A stretch of 64,000 nucleotides of DNA, taken from assembly GCF_026626745.1 (NCBI RefSeq), contig NZ_JAPNJW010000001.1, positions 2,526,001 to 2,590,000 on the forward strand, in the 5' to 3' direction. Each line of letters opens with the position of its first letter. The stretch's first letter is position 1. Below are positions 24,783 through 32,777 of this stretch, piece by piece. The DNA comes from Nannocystis sp. RBIL2. GTDB lineage: Bacteria > Myxococcota_A > Polyangia > Nannocystales > Nannocystaceae. Both the position numbers and the translations under genes were made by a program. The notes under the pieces are model-generated. The model did no database searches and had not been told where the DNA came from. It worked only from the letters and a program-made list of their open reading frames with translations.

Positions 24783-26153
24783 TCACGGCACCCGCTCGAG
24801 CAACAAATAGTCGAGCCCAAAGCCGGCGAAGGGCGCTCGCGGCCCGAGCCCGACCGCGTCGACGGTGATGTGATTGTCGCCCGCATGCAGCGCATGCACG
24901 CCGAGATCGCGCGGCGGGTCGTGGCCGACCCTCGATGCATACAGATCGATCGCCCCGCCGATCGATTCGTCGTTGATGGCGAGCCGGTGAATGCCGTGCG
25001 TCGGCCCGACGGTCAGGGTAGCGAACACGCGATACCTCCCCGCCTCCGCCACCGGCAACGTCAGCGTCAGACGCGCCGCCAGCACGCCGCGCCAGAACAG
25101 CTGGGCATCGCCGCTCCAGTTGCCGAGCTCGCGGCGCATGTCGGTCTGCGCCTCCACGGCGCCGAAGTGAGCCCGCGCCGCCTCGACGAGCACCTCCCCC
25201 TCGATCGGCGGGAGCAGCTCGCCCGGCAGCAGCAGCCGCAGGTCCTGCCCCGTACGCACGAGCGCCCCCTGCCGCACGCGCATCGCCTGCGTCGGTGACA
25301 GGGTCATCGCCGGGCTGTCGTAATACGACATGACGTCGTCGCGCGGCAGCGGCAGTTCGTCGCCTGCCAGGCGGCGATGGATGGCCGCGGGATCGCACTG
25401 AGTCAGGTCGCGGACGAACGGATCGGGCGGCGTGTCGCGGATGCCGTCGCCGTCGAAGATCGTCGGGTCGCCGGCGTAGTCCGCCTCCGCAGCCGCGAGG
25501 TCGGCGTACTCTCGCGCGTGGGTGTGCGCGAGGCCGAGGTAATGCCCGAGCTCGTGGGCGAACAGGAGGATGTTCTGATGGCCGCACAGCCAGGTGGCCT
25601 CGAACCCCGGCAGGGCCGCGAACCAGTAGTCGGTCCACGAGAAGCCGCCACCGGTCGGCAGCGGACCGGGACCGTGACGGAAGATCACAGTGACCTTGTC
25701 CGGACGCTCGCGCGCGATCGCGTCGCCGGCGGCGATCTCCTCCAGCCACGCGAGATCCGCGTTGCCCACCATGCGGTTGAGCAGCGTGCTCCGCACGTCG
25801 GTCCAGTCGGGCCCGTCGGCGTCGGCAGTGAAGTCGAACCGGATCCGCGCGACCTCATAAATGCGGTTCGCCTCGTCGACCCACCGCGCCACCTCGTCCG
25901 GGGAGATCGGGCACTGCCACATGCCATCGTCGTCGCTGACGCGCACCGCGTGCAGGGGCAGCGTGATCCACGGCAGATCGTCGGGCACCTGCACCGGCCT
26001 CGCGTCGACGCAGCTCGACGACACGCAGGCGCTGCCGTCCGCGCACTCGTCGTCGTCGGCGCACAGACCCCCCGGCTCGGCGGACGGCTCCCCCGGCTCG
26101 CCGCACGACACCAGCAGACACAGCGCGACGAGCGAGCGAAGCGAGGCCGACAT
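24783..26153 (-). CDS. M43-type metalloprotease lipoprotein
   Basis: From the ATG at 26151-26153 the product is 456 residues, beginning with MSASLRSLVALCLLVSCGEP (lipobox LVSC). A Cys-rich stretch (CADDDECADGSACVSSSC) follows. The catalytic domain has HELGHYLGLAHTH with His200, Glu201, His204 and His210, the metzincin HExxHxxGxxH signature. GDGIRDTPPDP follows, and the Met-turn is DVMSYYD. The GD..DTP element is typical of M43 (pappalysin/cytophagalysin) peptidases, so I assign that family. The C-terminal 120 residues (RYRVFATLTVGPTHGIHRLAIN) look like a carbohydrate-binding-type beta-sandwich. It should act at the cell surface as a zinc protease, perhaps in predation (inference). The upstream minus-strand sequence has a purine-rich AAAAAGAGAAGAA site. 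Confidence 0.9.
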   Translation of the reverse strand: MSASLRSLVALCLLVSCGEPGEPSAEPGGLCADDDECADGSACVSSSCVDARPVQVPDDLPWITLPLHAVRVSDDDGMWQCPISPDEVARWVDEANRIYEVARIRFDFTADADGPDWTDVRSTLLNRMVGNADLAWLEEIAAGDAIARERPDKVTVIFRHGPGPLPTGGGFSWTDYWFAALPGFEATWLCGHQNILLFAHELGHYLGLAHTHAREYADLAAAEADYAGDPTIFDGDGIRDTPPDPFVRDLTQCDPAAIHRRLAGDELPLPRDDVMSYYDSPAMTLSPTQAMRVRQGALVRTGQDLRLLLPGELLPPIEGEVLVEAARAHFGAVEAQTDMRRELGNWSGDAQLFWRGVLAARLTLTLPVAEAGRYRVFATLTVGPTHGIHRLAINDESIGGAIDLYASRVGHDPPRDLGVHALHAGDNHITVDAVGLGPRAPFAGFGLDYLLLERVP

Positions 26154-26267
26154 GCGAGGTTCTTCTCTTTTTAAAATAATCCACGCGCCCCGACCGATCC
26201 ACGTCTTCGAGCCCATGACCTCCTGTCGATCGGCATCCGGACCGAGCGAAATTCGCGCGCCCCGCTG

Positions 26268-26428
26268 TCACGCCTCGTCCACGATCGAGAGGTTGGCCAT
26301 CATGCCGGTGTCTTCGTGGGGCGGGAGGTGGCAATGGTCAGACAGCCTCGCCCGCCCAGTCATCGAAGCGCATTCACACGACATTCTGCATGAAAGCCGT
26401 TCACGTGAATCTGGAACACGGTATCCGC
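26268..26428 (-). pseudogene. Remnant of a multicopper oxidase C-terminus
   Basis: Read leftwards, the sequence first gives ADTVFQIHVNGFH, then DDWAGEA in a shifted frame, then DHCHLPPHEDTGMMANL and a stop at 26268-26270. These are the order and wording of the last two copper-binding motifs of multicopper oxidases (HxH region, then HCHxxxHxxxGM). The pieces lie in different frames with much intervening sequence lost, so no full domain can be made. The upstream two-thirds of the gene is absent. It is the 3' stump of a decayed gene lying between the metalloprotease and a small cytochrome gene, both on the same strand. Confidence 0.75.
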
Positions 26429-26457
26429 GGACCTCGGCTATCGGCCGAGCGCGGCGC

Positions 26458-26766
26458 TCACTTCCCGCCGGCCATCTGAAACTGCATCAGGGCGTCGTTC
26501 GTGAGCTTGAAGTCGGGGCTCAGCGTGGTGTGGCAGGACTTGCAATCCTTGATCGCAGGGTTCTTGGCCTTGGCCGTGGCCAGGAATTTCTTCATGACCT
26601 TCTTGGCCTCGTCCTGGCCGCCCTTGGTGCAGGCGTCCTTGATCAGCTGGGTCTTGAACTCCTTGCGGACGCAGGCGTCACCGGCCTGAGCGTCCTGCGA
26701 CATCGAGGTCAGGGACAGGAGGCAGGCGGTGGCAGCAGCGAGGGCGAGAAATGCAAACTTCTTCAT
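26458..26766 (-). CDS. Small periplasmic c-type cytochrome (one CxxCH)
   Basis: The 102-residue product starts [21 protein letters not shown], a Sec signal peptide likely cut after AQA (about residue 28). The mature part of about 74 residues has a single haem-binding motif CKSCH (about 75-79) within [22 protein letters not shown]. Lys-rich helices ([18 protein letters not shown]) precede it. Two further cysteines (ACVRKEF, DACTKGG) could form a disulfide. It is shorter than most class I cytochromes and resembles mini-cytochromes that carry electrons in the periplasm. The distal Met ligand may be the Met in [11 protein letters not shown]. It sits beside the multicopper oxidase remnant, a possible former redox partner. 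Confidence 0.8.
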   Translation of the reverse strand: MKKFAFLALAAATACLLSLTSMSQDAQAGDACVRKEFKTQLIKDACTKGGQDEAKKVMKKFLATAKAKNPAIKDCKSCHTTLSPDFKLTNDALMQFQMAGGK

Positions 26767-27061
26767 GTCGTGTCGTCCGGTGGGTAGCGCCCCGGTCCGG
26801 CTTCGTCCGGGACGACCGGCCAGCCGGGCTCGCGGGTGAAGAGCGCCGACCGTCCTGTTCCGATCCAAAAAAGTCCGAACTATTTTCTCTGGGGCGGCGC
26901 GCGCCGGAAAGCCCGCCGGCGTGATGCTGAGGGCTCGCGCACGCACCCTCGCCGGTTCGCGGTCCGGGTCGGCTCTTCCGGCCGTCGTGTTCGCTGCGAG
27001 CGGTGTCGCTCTGCCACCCCACGCGCCGGCGGCGGCCTGGCGCGGTAAGATCTGCGATCGC

Positions 27062-28900
27062 ATGCGCACTTTCGTCGCCTCCCTCGGATCGTTCTTCGTC
27101 ACTCTCCTCGCCGCTTGCGGCGACGACCTGACCAGCACCGTCGGCACGGCGTCGGAGACCTCCTCGACGAGCACCGGCGAGACGAGCAGCAGCACCGGCA
27201 CGACGGCCTCGATCCCGACGACCACCGACACTGGCGGGACCGACTCGATCACCGGCACCACTGGCACCACCGGGACCGTCGAGCCGACCTCGACCTCGAC
27301 GACCACCGGCGACGGCTCGAGCAGCTCGAGCGACGCGACCTCGACCTCGACGACCGGCGAGAGCACGACCACGGGCGAGAGCACGACCACCGGCGAGGCG
27401 TGCGTCGACGGCGTCGTCTGCGAGGGCAACATCGCCATCAGCTGCGAGGGCGAGGTCCCGTCGATGGAGGAATGCGGGCACCTGTGCGTCGACGGCGTCG
27501 GCTGCGTCGATTGCGTCGCGCCGGGGCCCGAGGTGTGCGACGGCCTCGACAACGACTGCGACGGCGTCGCCGACGGCCCGGGCGTGTGCGGCCCGGGCAG
27601 CTGCAGCGCGGGCGCGGGCGTGTGCATCGAGCTGACCATCCCGGACGAGCAGCCGCTCGTGTCCGGCTGCCGCCAGCAATTCCCGCCGGCCCAGAGCCTG
27701 CCGTGCCCGATCGCCGAGCCCGGCCCGGTGTTTCACGTCAGCGCCCAGACCGGCGACGACGCCAACGACGGCACCACCCCCGAGACCGCCTGGCGGACCC
27801 TGTGTCACGCCGTCGGCGCCGCCCCGGCCGGCAGCACCCTGCGCGTCGCCGAGGGCCAGTACGCCTCGGCCGAGGTCTACGTCGGCAAGGAGCTGACGAT
27901 CAAGGGCGGCTTCGACGGCACCTTCACCACCTGGGACCCGGACCTCCACCCCGCGACCTTCTACGGCCGGCTCAACCTCGATCACAACGGCGCGGTGTTC
28001 GGCGGCTTCCGCATGATCGCCAACCCGCTGCACGCCGACGCCTGGAGCTACCCGCACCACTTCGTCGGCGCCGGCACTCTGGTGCGCAACTACGTCGAGA
28101 TCGTCGCCACCTCCGGCGGCGACATCAACACATTGAACCTCTACGGCATCGTCGCCAGCGCCTGCTCCGGCGGCGTCTCGGTGCTGCGCTGCAACGACAT
28201 CTACGTGCGCTCGGACGCGCCGCAGACCTTCGTCGTCAGCGCGGTCGAGTACGGCAACCACGCGCTGCACGCCGGCCAGGGGGTGCTCGACGCCAACCGG
28301 ATCTGCCAGGACGGCGGCGGCTTCGCCACCGACGCCGTCGGCGGCTACGGCTCGTGCTTCCCGGCCCCGGTGTCGCTGCTGATGCGCAACAACGTGATCG
28401 AGACGGCCGGCTCCGGCGGCAGCGCGATCGACTTCTACAGCTGCGGCAGCGACGACATGTCGTTCACCCTCACCAACAACACCGTGATCGGCGCCAGCGA
28501 GGCGATCCGCGGCTCCGGCGACCCCGCGGTGATGATGCGCTGGAAGCTGACCAACAACATCTTCTTCAGCGCGGGCGGCGGGCAGACTGCGGTCCATGCG
28601 GGCGACGTCGGCGTCGAGATCACCAGCAGCGAGGGCAACCTGGCCTTCGGCTTCGCCGACAACACGATCCACCCTGCCCCGCTGCTGAGCGCCGGCGACG
28701 ACGTCAGTGGCGCGGCCACGCCGGCCTCGGTGTTCGTCGACGCGATGAACGGCGACCTCCACCTCAAGGCGGACGGCCAGGGCGTCGACACCGGCCTCAA
28801 CGTGTTCGGCCTGCCCGCCTACGGCGTCGTCACCACCGACGTGGCCCAGCAGCTGCGGCCGCCGCAGGGGACGTGGGATCGCGGAGCGTTCGAGCTCTGA
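27062..28900 (+). CDS. Surface lipoprotein with Thr-rich stalk and parallel beta-helix
   Basis: The ATG at 27062 gives 612 residues beginning MRTFVASLGSFFVTLLAACGDD (lipobox LAAC). A stalk of about 100 residues is Thr/Ser/Gly-rich (TSTSTTGESTTTGESTTTGE). A Cys-rich module follows, with CDGLDNDCDG, the motif seen in MopE-type proteins, where it relates to Ca2+/Cu binding. From about 220 the sequence has FHVSAQTGDDANDGTTPETAWRTL, the entry signature of DUF1565-like right-handed beta-helix domains, and repeated NN-V and NTV rungs to the end. The protein is predicted to be outer-membrane anchored and surface exposed, perhaps carbohydrate-binding or -cleaving. No catalytic residues can be named. 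It is followed by a modest hairpin (28903-28924). Confidence 0.88.
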   Translation: MRTFVASLGSFFVTLLAACGDDLTSTVGTASETSSTSTGETSSSTGTTASIPTTTDTGGTDSITGTTGTTGTVEPTSTSTTTGDGSSSSSDATSTSTTGESTTTGESTTTGEACVDGVVCEGNIAISCEGEVPSMEECGHLCVDGVGCVDCVAPGPEVCDGLDNDCDGVADGPGVCGPGSCSAGAGVCIELTIPDEQPLVSGCRQQFPPAQSLPCPIAEPGPVFHVSAQTGDDANDGTTPETAWRTLCHAVGAAPAGSTLRVAEGQYASAEVYVGKELTIKGGFDGTFTTWDPDLHPATFYGRLNLDHNGAVFGGFRMIANPLHADAWSYPHHFVGAGTLVRNYVEIVATSGGDINTLNLYGIVASACSGGVSVLRCNDIYVRSDAPQTFVVSAVEYGNHALHAGQGVLDANRICQDGGGFATDAVGGYGSCFPAPVSLLMRNNVIETAGSGGSAIDFYSCGSDDMSFTLTNNTVIGASEAIRGSGDPAVMMRWKLTNNIFFSAGGGQTAVHAGDVGVEITSSEGNLAFGFADNTIHPAPLLSAGDDVSGAATPASVFVDAMNGDLHLKADGQGVDTGLNVFGLPAYGVVTTDVAQQLRPPQGTWDRGAFEL

Positions 28901-28902
28901 CG

Positions 28903-28924
28903 GGCGGGCGCGAGAGTACCCGCC
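28903..28924 (+). terminator. Weak GGCGGG/CCCGCC hairpin
   Basis: A 6-bp stem with a 10-base loop starts two bases past the stop at 28900, without a T-tract. It is plausible as the end of the beta-helix gene transcript. The remaining 327 bp to 29251 shows no gene. Confidence 0.35.
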
Positions 28925-29251
28925 TGCTTCCGCGCCTTCCATGACACCGCGCTTACGCCTCCGGTGACGCCTGAATCGGTGCCTCCCGCGCCGAATACCA
29001 CCAGCGCCCTTTGCTACGAGTCCGGCGACATTCCGCCGCAAGCGACGCCGCCGCGCTCATTGGCTCGGGTTGCGCAGGTGGGCCTCGTCGACCTCAGGGG
29101 CGATGTCGACGGCCGACAGCGCTGCGCTGACAGCGAGCGCGCCGTGAGCTTTATTATCCGTGCCGCGCGGCGACGTCCCCTGTGCTGCGCCGGTCGGCCG
29201 ATGATTCGTGTTCCACTGCGGCCGCACCTGCGAAACACCGGAGGCATTACC

Positions 29252-31114
29252 TTGAATCGCCATACCATCCCGTTCGCCGCGACCCTCGCCATCCTCCTCT
29301 CGACCTCCCCGGCGTCGGCCTACGACCTCGTCCCCGACGCCCTCGATCCGCAGGCCTGCCAGGGTCAGGGCTGCTGGACCAATCACCTCCGCGTCACCGA
29401 CCTCGACGGCGACGGCGACCTCGACATCCTGCTCGCCAATTACGCCGACTTCTTCGCCGGCGCCGACAAGCCGCAGCCGCTGGTCGTCTACCTCAACAAC
29501 GGCATGGCCGAGTTCAGCAACGAGTCGGCCGCGGCTGTCGGCGACTACGTCGGCAACGTCCGCCAGGTCGCCGTCGGCGACGTCGACGGCGACGGCGACC
29601 CCGATCTCTACGCCCCCGACGGCGCCGGCGGGCCGCACGTCCTCTTCATCAACGACGGTATGGGCGTGTTCACCGACGAGGCCGCGATGCGCCTGCCCGG
29701 CGACTCGTTCCCGCAGGGCGCAGCGGCGCGCATGGGCGACGTCGACGGCGACGGCGACCTCGACATCCTCGCCGGCGACGGCTACTCGCAGGCCGGCGCG
29801 ACCCAGTTCGTCCGGCTGTACCGCAACGACGGCACCGGCGCCTTCGAGGAGGTCCCGGGCGCATTCCCGGACCAGCTCGCGGGCGAGGACGTCGACGACT
29901 TCGACCTCCTCGACGTCGACCGCGACTTCGACCTCGACCTGCTCGTCAATCCCCACGCGGCCGGCGGCGGCAACCTGTGGATCAACGACGGCACCGGTCA
30001 GTTCACCGCGGCCGAATTCCCCCCGCCCGGCAACTCCGGCTTTCACTACAACCCGGCCGTCTGCGACGTCGACGGCGACGGTGACCTCGACGTCTGGATC
30101 GACAACATCGGCGGCGGCTACAACGAACAATTGCTGATCAACGACGGCGCCGGCGGCTTCACCGACGAGACCATGGCGCGCGTGACCGGCAACGGCGCCG
30201 GCGACGACGACAACGGGGTGGTCTGCGCCGACATCGACGATGACGGCGACTTCGACGCGGTCGTCGTCTCGCTGAGCAGCCCCGAGCGCTACCTGGTCAA
30301 CGACGGCGCCGGCCACTTCTCGGCCATGGCCGGGGTGTTCCCGGGACCGACCGATTGCAGCCTGTGGGCGGAATTCGGCGACCTCGACGACGACGGCCGC
30401 CTCGACCTCGTCACCGGTCAGGGCGAGTGCAGCAGCTCCGACGAGGTCTACCTCGCGGGCGACGACGACCCGGTCGACGCCCAGCCGCCGAAGCTGATCG
30501 CGGTCGAGGAGGTCGCCGGCCCGGTCGAATTCGACGACGCGCCGGTGGTCCGCTTCGCGGTCAGCGACCGCACCGTCACCGACGAGGGCCCGCGGCTCGC
30601 CCGCGCCTACGCAGTGATCGACCCCGACGGCGCCGCCACCACCGTCGACGCCGACTTCATGGGCGGCGATCTGTTCCGCGTCGTCCTGCCGCCCGCGCGC
30701 GGCGTCGTCGTGTTCCGCGTATGTGCAGAGGACGCCAATGGCAACACCGCCTGCGCCGCCGATCAATCGTATGAGGCCGGCGAGCGCCCGAGCACGACCT
30801 CCGACAGCGACACCACCGACGGCGATACCAGCGACGGCGACACCACGGCGACGACCGGCAATGACGGCACCACCACCGGGACGCCCGGGACCACCGGCGA
30901 GACGCCGACCACCGGCGAGGCTCCCACCACCGGCGCCACCTCCGACGCCGGCACGTCGGACGCGAGCAGCGGCGGCGACGAATCATCGGCCGGCGCCACC
31001 GGCTCCGGCATGACCGACAGCAGCGGCTGCGGCTGCGCCAGCGACGGCGACCGCGGCTCCGGCTGGCTCGCGGTGCTCACCGCGGTGCTGCTGCTCCGCC
31101 GCCCTCGCCGCTGA
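29252..31114 (+). CDS. FG-GAP repeat surface protein with MYXO-CTERM-like sorting tail
   Basis: GGAGG at 29240-29244 is ideally spaced (7 bases) from a TTG at 29252, giving 620 residues with signal peptide MNRHTIPFAATLAILLSTSPASA. In-frame ATGs upstream lack such a site. The mature protein has at least seven FG-GAP/VCBS-type repeats with Ca-binding loops (DLDGDGDLDILLANYA, DVDGDGDPDLYAPDG), predicting a beta-propeller. After an Ig-like stretch (about 430-520) there is a Thr/Gly/Asp stalk, then SSGCGCASDGDRGSGW, a hydrophobic segment and RRPRR. This Cys, hydrophobic helix, Arg cluster order is the MYXO-CTERM signal, removed by a myxosortase in characterised systems with lipid attachment at Cys. 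It is a probable surface adhesin or receptor. Confidence 0.9.
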   Translation: MNRHTIPFAATLAILLSTSPASAYDLVPDALDPQACQGQGCWTNHLRVTDLDGDGDLDILLANYADFFAGADKPQPLVVYLNNGMAEFSNESAAAVGDYVGNVRQVAVGDVDGDGDPDLYAPDGAGGPHVLFINDGMGVFTDEAAMRLPGDSFPQGAAARMGDVDGDGDLDILAGDGYSQAGATQFVRLYRNDGTGAFEEVPGAFPDQLAGEDVDDFDLLDVDRDFDLDLLVNPHAAGGGNLWINDGTGQFTAAEFPPPGNSGFHYNPAVCDVDGDGDLDVWIDNIGGGYNEQLLINDGAGGFTDETMARVTGNGAGDDDNGVVCADIDDDGDFDAVVVSLSSPERYLVNDGAGHFSAMAGVFPGPTDCSLWAEFGDLDDDGRLDLVTGQGECSSSDEVYLAGDDDPVDAQPPKLIAVEEVAGPVEFDDAPVVRFAVSDRTVTDEGPRLARAYAVIDPDGAATTVDADFMGGDLFRVVLPPARGVVVFRVCAEDANGNTACAADQSYEAGERPSTTSDSDTTDGDTSDGDTTATTGNDGTTTGTPGTTGETPTTGEAPTTGATSDAGTSDASSGGDESSAGATGSGMTDSSGCGCASDGDRGSGWLAVLTAVLLLRRPRR

Positions 31115-31214
31115 GCCCGCGCCACGAGCCGCCGTCATTCCCGCACCGACAATGCCGCCGATCTCGCGCAAATCCGGCGCGGGGGCGCTCCAGCTCCCCG
31201 CGCCGCGGCACGCC

Positions 31215-31379
31215 TCACGAGGAGTGCTCGTTGCCGGCCTGTTCGCCGTCCCCGGCCTTGATGCCGGTCTTCAGGCGAAGGCGGCGCGTGGCGGGCGTGG
31301 CGTCCTCCGCTGCGCGCTGCTCCTCGGTGCGGGTCTCGTCGATGCTCGGTGCTGCCGGCTCACGCGTGGTCTGTTGCAT
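31215..31379 (-). CDS. Candidate 54-residue peptide, possible RiPP precursor
   Basis: A short frame starts at the ATG at 31377-31379 with GAGGG just upstream, 51 bp after the stop of the secreted-protein gene on the same strand. The peptide is MQQTTREPAAPSIDET, an acidic/Gln-rich middle, then RRLRLKTGIKAGDGEQAGN and EHSS. A Lys-Thr-x-Ile-Lys-Ala-Gly core near the C-terminus resembles, from memory, short peptides of myxobacteria and actinobacteria whose function is unknown and which I suspect to be modified. There is no signal peptide or membrane segment. An in-frame extension to 31430 would overlap the upstream stop. The evidence is the start site, the distinct composition and the operon-like spacing; it may still be chance. 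Confidence 0.4.
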   Translation of the reverse strand: MQQTTREPAAPSIDETRTEEQRAAEDATPATRRLRLKTGIKAGDGEQAGNEHSS

Positions 31380-31430
31380 CCCTCGACGATACCCGAGATT
31401 CACGAATACTAGACCTCTTTCCGACACCAC

Positions 31431-32195
31431 TCACTGCAGCGTCGCGTAGTCGAAGCCCGACTCGGTGACGAGATGCACCCCGGGCGTGGCATCGACGAGC
31501 GGCGTCTGACAGCTGGCGTCGATCGCCATCTCGCCGCCGTACAGCGGCCCCGGCGCCATGAAAGAGGCGTACGCGCTCGTGTCGAGGCGGCCGGAGATCC
31601 ACAGGGTCGCGCCGACCGTGGTCTTGACGACCACCAGCAGGCTCTCGGCCTCCACCTCCGCCTTGTTCCAGGCGGCGCTCCACTTCGGCGTCGCCGAGCT
31701 CGCGCCGACCTGCACGTTACAGGCGGCGCGGCCGTCGTAAAGCCCCGAGCCGTCCCACTCGACCGACAGCGCCGCGCGGAAGGTCAGCGTCACCGGCGTG
31801 TTCTTCGGCAAGGTGTCCGAGGCGACGACGAAGCGGTCCTGGAAGCGATTGGTGGTGTTGGCCGAGACCGCGCCGGGGAAGTTGGTCGCGTCGACCCGCT
31901 GGGCCTCGGCGGAGACGTGGCTGGACAGCGAGCCGAGGTCGGTCCACGCGAACGCGCCGGCGTCGGAGTAGAGGATCTGCGTGTAATAGTGAGCCCAGGT
32001 GACGCCGGCCGGATCGTGCTGCGCGTCGACGGAGGTCTGACCCATCAGCGGCCCGAGATACGAGGCGCCGGCGCCCGGCGTCCCGCCGGTGACCGCGTGC
32101 GCAGTGACCGAATAATTCGGGCCCTGCGCGTGCGCCGGAGCAGCCACGGCGAGCAGCGACAGACAGACAGCCGCGAAGATCGTCAAGATATGCAT
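31431..32195 (-). CDS. Secreted protein of unknown function
   Basis: The 254-residue product begins MHILTIFAAVCLSLLAVAAPAHAQG, a clear Sec signal peptide cut after AHA. The mature protein is strand-rich with balanced composition and two Cys (ACNVQVGAS and DASCQTPLV) that may pair. Phrases such as DRFVVASDTLPKNTPVTLTFRAALS and ESLLVVVKTTVGATLWISGRLD resemble the jelly-roll extracellular proteins that in other bacteria carry PEP-CTERM tails, but no sorting tail is present here. I do not recognise a family with certainty. It is divergent from the giant LamG protein gene, with 582 bp between them, and is followed on the same strand by a possible small peptide gene. Confidence 0.8.
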   Translation of the reverse strand: MHILTIFAAVCLSLLAVAAPAHAQGPNYSVTAHAVTGGTPGAGASYLGPLMGQTSVDAQHDPAGVTWAHYYTQILYSDAGAFAWTDLGSLSSHVSAEAQRVDATNFPGAVSANTTNRFQDRFVVASDTLPKNTPVTLTFRAALSVEWDGSGLYDGRAACNVQVGASSATPKWSAAWNKAEVEAESLLVVVKTTVGATLWISGRLDTSAYASFMAPGPLYGGEMAIDASCQTPLVDATPGVHLVTESGFDYATLQ

Positions 32196-32777
32196 GCCCG
32201 GTTAGCGCCGCGGAGCCGCTCGGAGGATCAACGACGGCGACGCCGCGTGAACGCACACCACCCGCAGTGAACCGGGTCGGCCCGCGGCCTACACGGGCAT
32301 CCCCGCAGCGAGCGCCGGCGGGAAGCTGGTCGAAAGCAGGTCGTGCAGCGCTCGCCACGGCGCCGCCAGATTCACGTGGCCACGCGGAGCATCAGTTACC
32401 CGCGAGCTGTCACATTCTCGGAGGTCCCGCGGCGATCCGTCCTCGATGCGCACCGGCTCGAGCTGCTCCCCGTGCTGTCCACGGTTCTCGTCGACAAGTC
32501 CGACCTGCCCTGAAGGACATGTGACTCGGGCAGACCGGCCTCGTTGCGGCCCGGCATGCGAGCGTCGGCGACAACTCGCGCGCTCGCGCGCCCGAGCCGC
32601 CGACCTGCGCGGCCCCGCACGCCCCCTGCCCGCGACCTGGGCAGGCGATGGCCATCTGCGGCCAGCACCTGTCGACCGGGTTCCCTACGCTCATCTCATC
32701 GACCGGGCTGCGGCGACCGGGGGCGCTGATGCCCCTTTTGGCGCCTCGATGCATTTCCTGCCCGGACGGAGTTTGTC
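32196..32777. other. Divergent intergenic region
   Basis: This is 582 bp between two divergent starts (32195 and 32778). A GGACATGTGA half-site of the dyad family lies at about 32516-32525. ACGGAG at 32766-32771 is the ribosome site of the LamG gene. No convincing gene is present; overlapping open frames are a base-composition effect. Confidence 0.4.

Noticed and set aside
26921..27061. Extension of the beta-helix lipoprotein upstream of 27062
   Set aside because: It would bury the clear lipoprotein signal (MRTFVASLG...LAAC) inside the protein.
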